Below, one piece after another: positions 4,828 to 6,151 of a stretch of 6,151 nt of DNA. Where the stretch lies: the NCBI GenBank assembly GCA_038199755.1, contig JBBPYR010000111.1:1-6151 (forward strand), read 5' to 3'. Numbering within the stretch: position 1 is the stretch's first letter; each line of letters opens with the position of its first letter. Both the position numbers and the translations under genes were made by a program. The notes beneath the pieces are model-generated. The model ran no database searches and was not told the origin of the DNA. It saw only the letters and a list, made by a program, of their open reading frames with translations. The DNA is from JBBPYR01 sp038199755 (GTDB lineage Bacteria > Chloroflexota > Ktedonobacteria > Ktedonobacterales > Ktedonobacteraceae).

Positions 4828-5789
4828 GGGATTGGCCTGTCACCAACAATACTGACCACGCTAACCATGCTGAAACTGACCATAACCATCAGTCAGACCA
4901 CCTTCATACCCTCTTCACACGACTTCATCCCCAGGAGGTGGAAGGCTTCTATAGAAGCTATCAACAATGGCTATTGCAGCAACGAATACAGGCGGTGCAA
5001 GCACAAATAGCCGTGCTTCACTTACGCATCAGCGAAAACACACGTGAACTAACAGCGGTTGAACCATCCTCTACCGCGCAAACCGTCCTGGCTCGTCTCT
5101 ATATGCATGGCGTCCAGAACGTTGATTTGCTTGACCGCTTATTAGAGCACGACGACGCTTGGCTCGATCATACGATTGAGCTACTAGAACTCTGTGAATT
5201 TTTGGGTTTTATTCAGGACAACTATACCCAATGGTGTGAGTTTGCCCTGGAGGGAGCCTATGATTGGATAACATCAATGGATATCATACAGCAAGACAAG
5301 CAAAGTAATCAGCCTGACAGTGAAATACCGACTCCGTTCGTAACTCTAACGAACCATATTTCAACAGAAAGTGAGACGCTTCCCCAGGTAACTGAGGAAG
5401 AATTGTTGCAGAAGCTTATGAGTGAAGACGACGACGCAACCGTAAAACGGCCCGCCATAAAACTATCAGAGCTGCCAGCAGCCAATGGCAGCACCACAGT
5501 AGATACACAGCCGCCCGCTGCACAGATAATGGCTACCAGTTCGGCAACGGCCCCCTCTGCTCCGCCACCGGATAGCAATACCCATCCAGTAACAGCCATC
5601 ACCCGGCCTCTTCCCGTGCTAGAAAAGAAGAGCCCGCAGGAACAAGTGCCCCCAAACAGAGAGGGGGAGGGCTTGATCTCTCACCCCTCCCCATCATCCC
5701 AATCATCCAGCATGGTGGTTACGTCCCCACAACGCGGACCCGTATGGCGTCTCTATAATCAACTGGCACGCCGCTTTTTTGCAACGTAA
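4824..5789 (+). CDS. Unrecognised helical protein with His-rich N-terminus and disordered tail
   Basis: This 321-residue protein is not one I recognise. Residues 11-28 hold six His and four Asp/Glu (DHANHAETDHNHQSDHLH), a possible metal-binding tail. Residues ~37-72 contain a helix with YQQWLLQQRI (46-55), matching YQRWLHHQEI of the preceding gene product. A helix-rich region with many Leu, Trp and acidic residues follows (~85-155), and it has no counterpart in the shorter paralogue. Residues ~160-300 are rich in Pro, Ser, Thr and acidic residues and are probably disordered. The C-terminus (GPVWRLYNQLARRFFAT, 305-321) is a basic, aromatic amphipathic helix that could bind a membrane or a partner. 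No signal peptide or transmembrane helix is seen. It is the last gene of the + strand run; the ATGA overlap suggests its product is made together with the preceding one. Confidence 0.8.
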   Translation: MRDWPVTNNTDHANHAETDHNHQSDHLHTLFTRLHPQEVEGFYRSYQQWLLQQRIQAVQAQIAVLHLRISENTRELTAVEPSSTAQTVLARLYMHGVQNVDLLDRLLEHDDAWLDHTIELLELCEFLGFIQDNYTQWCEFALEGAYDWITSMDIIQQDKQSNQPDSEIPTPFVTLTNHISTESETLPQVTEEELLQKLMSEDDDATVKRPAIKLSELPAANGSTTVDTQPPAAQIMATSSATAPSAPPPDSNTHPVTAITRPLPVLEKKSPQEQVPPNREGEGLISHPSPSSQSSSMVVTSPQRGPVWRLYNQLARRFFAT

Positions 5790-5820
5790 GCGCGATTTGG
5801 GCGAGATTCATCGCGCCCCA
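5790..5820. terminator. Hairpin between convergent genes, possible bidirectional terminator
   Basis: The 31-base gap between two convergent stop codons holds two overlapping inverted repeats: GCGCGA (5790-5795) with TCGCGC (5811-5816), and GGGCG (5799-5803) with CGCCC (5814-5818), extended by GA/TC around the loop. The location suits a terminator for both transcripts. No T run follows on either strand, so it would not be a canonical intrinsic terminator. Confidence 0.35.
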
Positions 5821-6151
5821 TTACGGGTGGGTGTCCAGCGGTTGTGACGGCAACGGCTGCACTCCTAGGGGTGCGACAGACGCAGCAGGGGCCGGAGCCT
5901 GTTCTAATTCATCGACACGTCTTCGCAAGCGACGCAGCTCACGTTTGTCGCTCCAAGCGGCCAGAGCCGAGACAAGATAGAGCAGGATCGCACCGAGCAA
6001 AAAGGCAAGCACCACAATTAAACCAATGGGCAATTCCGGCGTCTGCCAGATAAGCAGGGCGACATGCGCCTGCTGTGTCGTGAAGTTCTGTATGGCAATA
6101 ATCGTGAGGGCTCCGCCGCCCAGAAACAACAACACCAGTATGAGATACAAC
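5821..6151 (-). CDS. LapA/DUF1049-type small membrane protein (5' end at or beyond window edge)
   Basis: The visible 109 residues on the minus strand match the layout of the LapA domain family (DUF1049). They show a first membrane helix (~1-20) ending in AIQN, a short segment TQQAHVALLIWQTPELPIG, a second helix (~42-65), then a basic heptad-like stretch (KRELRRLRRRVDELEQ, 69-84) and a Pro/Ala-rich tail. Members are small two-helix membrane proteins. In Escherichia coli, LapA is linked with LapB in lipopolysaccharide assembly, but many Gram-positive and Chloroflexota proteins carry the domain without lipopolysaccharide, so no such role is claimed. The last complete codon in the window, 6148-6150, is TTG on this strand and could be the start, but a start just outside is equally likely. 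The gene is convergent to the operon, so it is probably a separate unit. Confidence 0.8.
   Translation of the reverse strand, partial: LYLILVLLFLGGGALTIIAIQNFTTQQAHVALLIWQTPELPIGLIVVLAFLLGAILLYLVSALAAWSDKRELRRLRRRVDELEQAPAPAASVAPLGVQPLPSQPLDTHP

Noticed and set aside
5309..5602. 97-residue open frame on the minus strand
   Set aside because: It is a shadow of the Ser/Pro/Ala-rich disordered region of the + strand gene, with a Ser/Val/Gly-rich, domain-free translation.
5669..5699. G-rich and C-rich pair (GGGGGAGGG with CCCCTCCCC) as a terminator
   Set aside because: It lies within the coding sequence 90-120 bases before the stop and is not followed by a T run; it reflects a low-complexity Gly/Glu and Ser/Pro coding stretch.
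1..6151. CRISPR array, tRNA or rRNA genes, insertion sequence
   Set aside because: No regularly spaced direct repeats, tRNA folds, rRNA signatures or transposase motifs were seen.

Overview
The window reads as a chromosomal segment of a Gram-positive-like bacterium. A member of Chloroflexota, possibly Ktedonobacteria, is my best guess. The basis is gene content and order (ribF, an FhaA-type protein, a short membrane-anchored FHA protein, an FtsW/RodA-type protein), moderate GC and a TTG start with a good ribosome binding site. The lineage is an inference and was not tested by any search.

Layout. Positions 1-323 hold no supported gene. The first ~120 bases are very GC-rich and built around a long imperfect inverted repeat, each arm of which contains its own 12-base palindrome. 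A plausible sigma-70-type promoter (204-232) and a small leader hairpin (251-274) follow. Six genes then run in tight succession on the + strand: ribF (324-1298), fhaA (1334-2218), fhaB (2231-2671), a SEDS-family FtsW/RodA-like gene (2721-4121) and two unrecognised genes (4144-4827 and 4824-5789). Gaps are 35, 12, 49 and 22 bases, and the last pair overlaps by 4 bases (ATGA), so a single operon is likely. A convergent LapA/DUF1049-type membrane protein gene (complement 5821-6151) runs off the right edge, and a hairpin separates the two convergent genes.

How the genes may work together. RibF makes FMN and FAD and is probably only an operon neighbour. FhaA, FhaB and a SEDS glycosyltransferase are the core of the cell-wall cluster known from Actinobacteria (fhaA-fhaB-pstP-rodA-pbpA-pknA-pknB). 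Here the phosphatase, transpeptidase and kinases are absent from the window, and two coiled-coil plus disordered proteins stand where they would be expected. These two share an N-terminal Y-Q-x-W-L-x-x-Q-x-I helix motif and look like diverged paralogues.

The most interesting point is that several key residues differ in all three core proteins. The FhaA FHA domain has Gly at the conserved Ser position, the FhaB FHA domain has Asn at the conserved His position, and the SEDS protein has Glu where the catalytic Asp is expected and no Trp in the conserved N-G-A-x-x-W motif. This could be a rewired, phosphothreonine-independent or non-catalytic version of the wall-synthesis module, with two new accessory proteins. 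That is a hypothesis from reading the sequence, not a demonstrated system.
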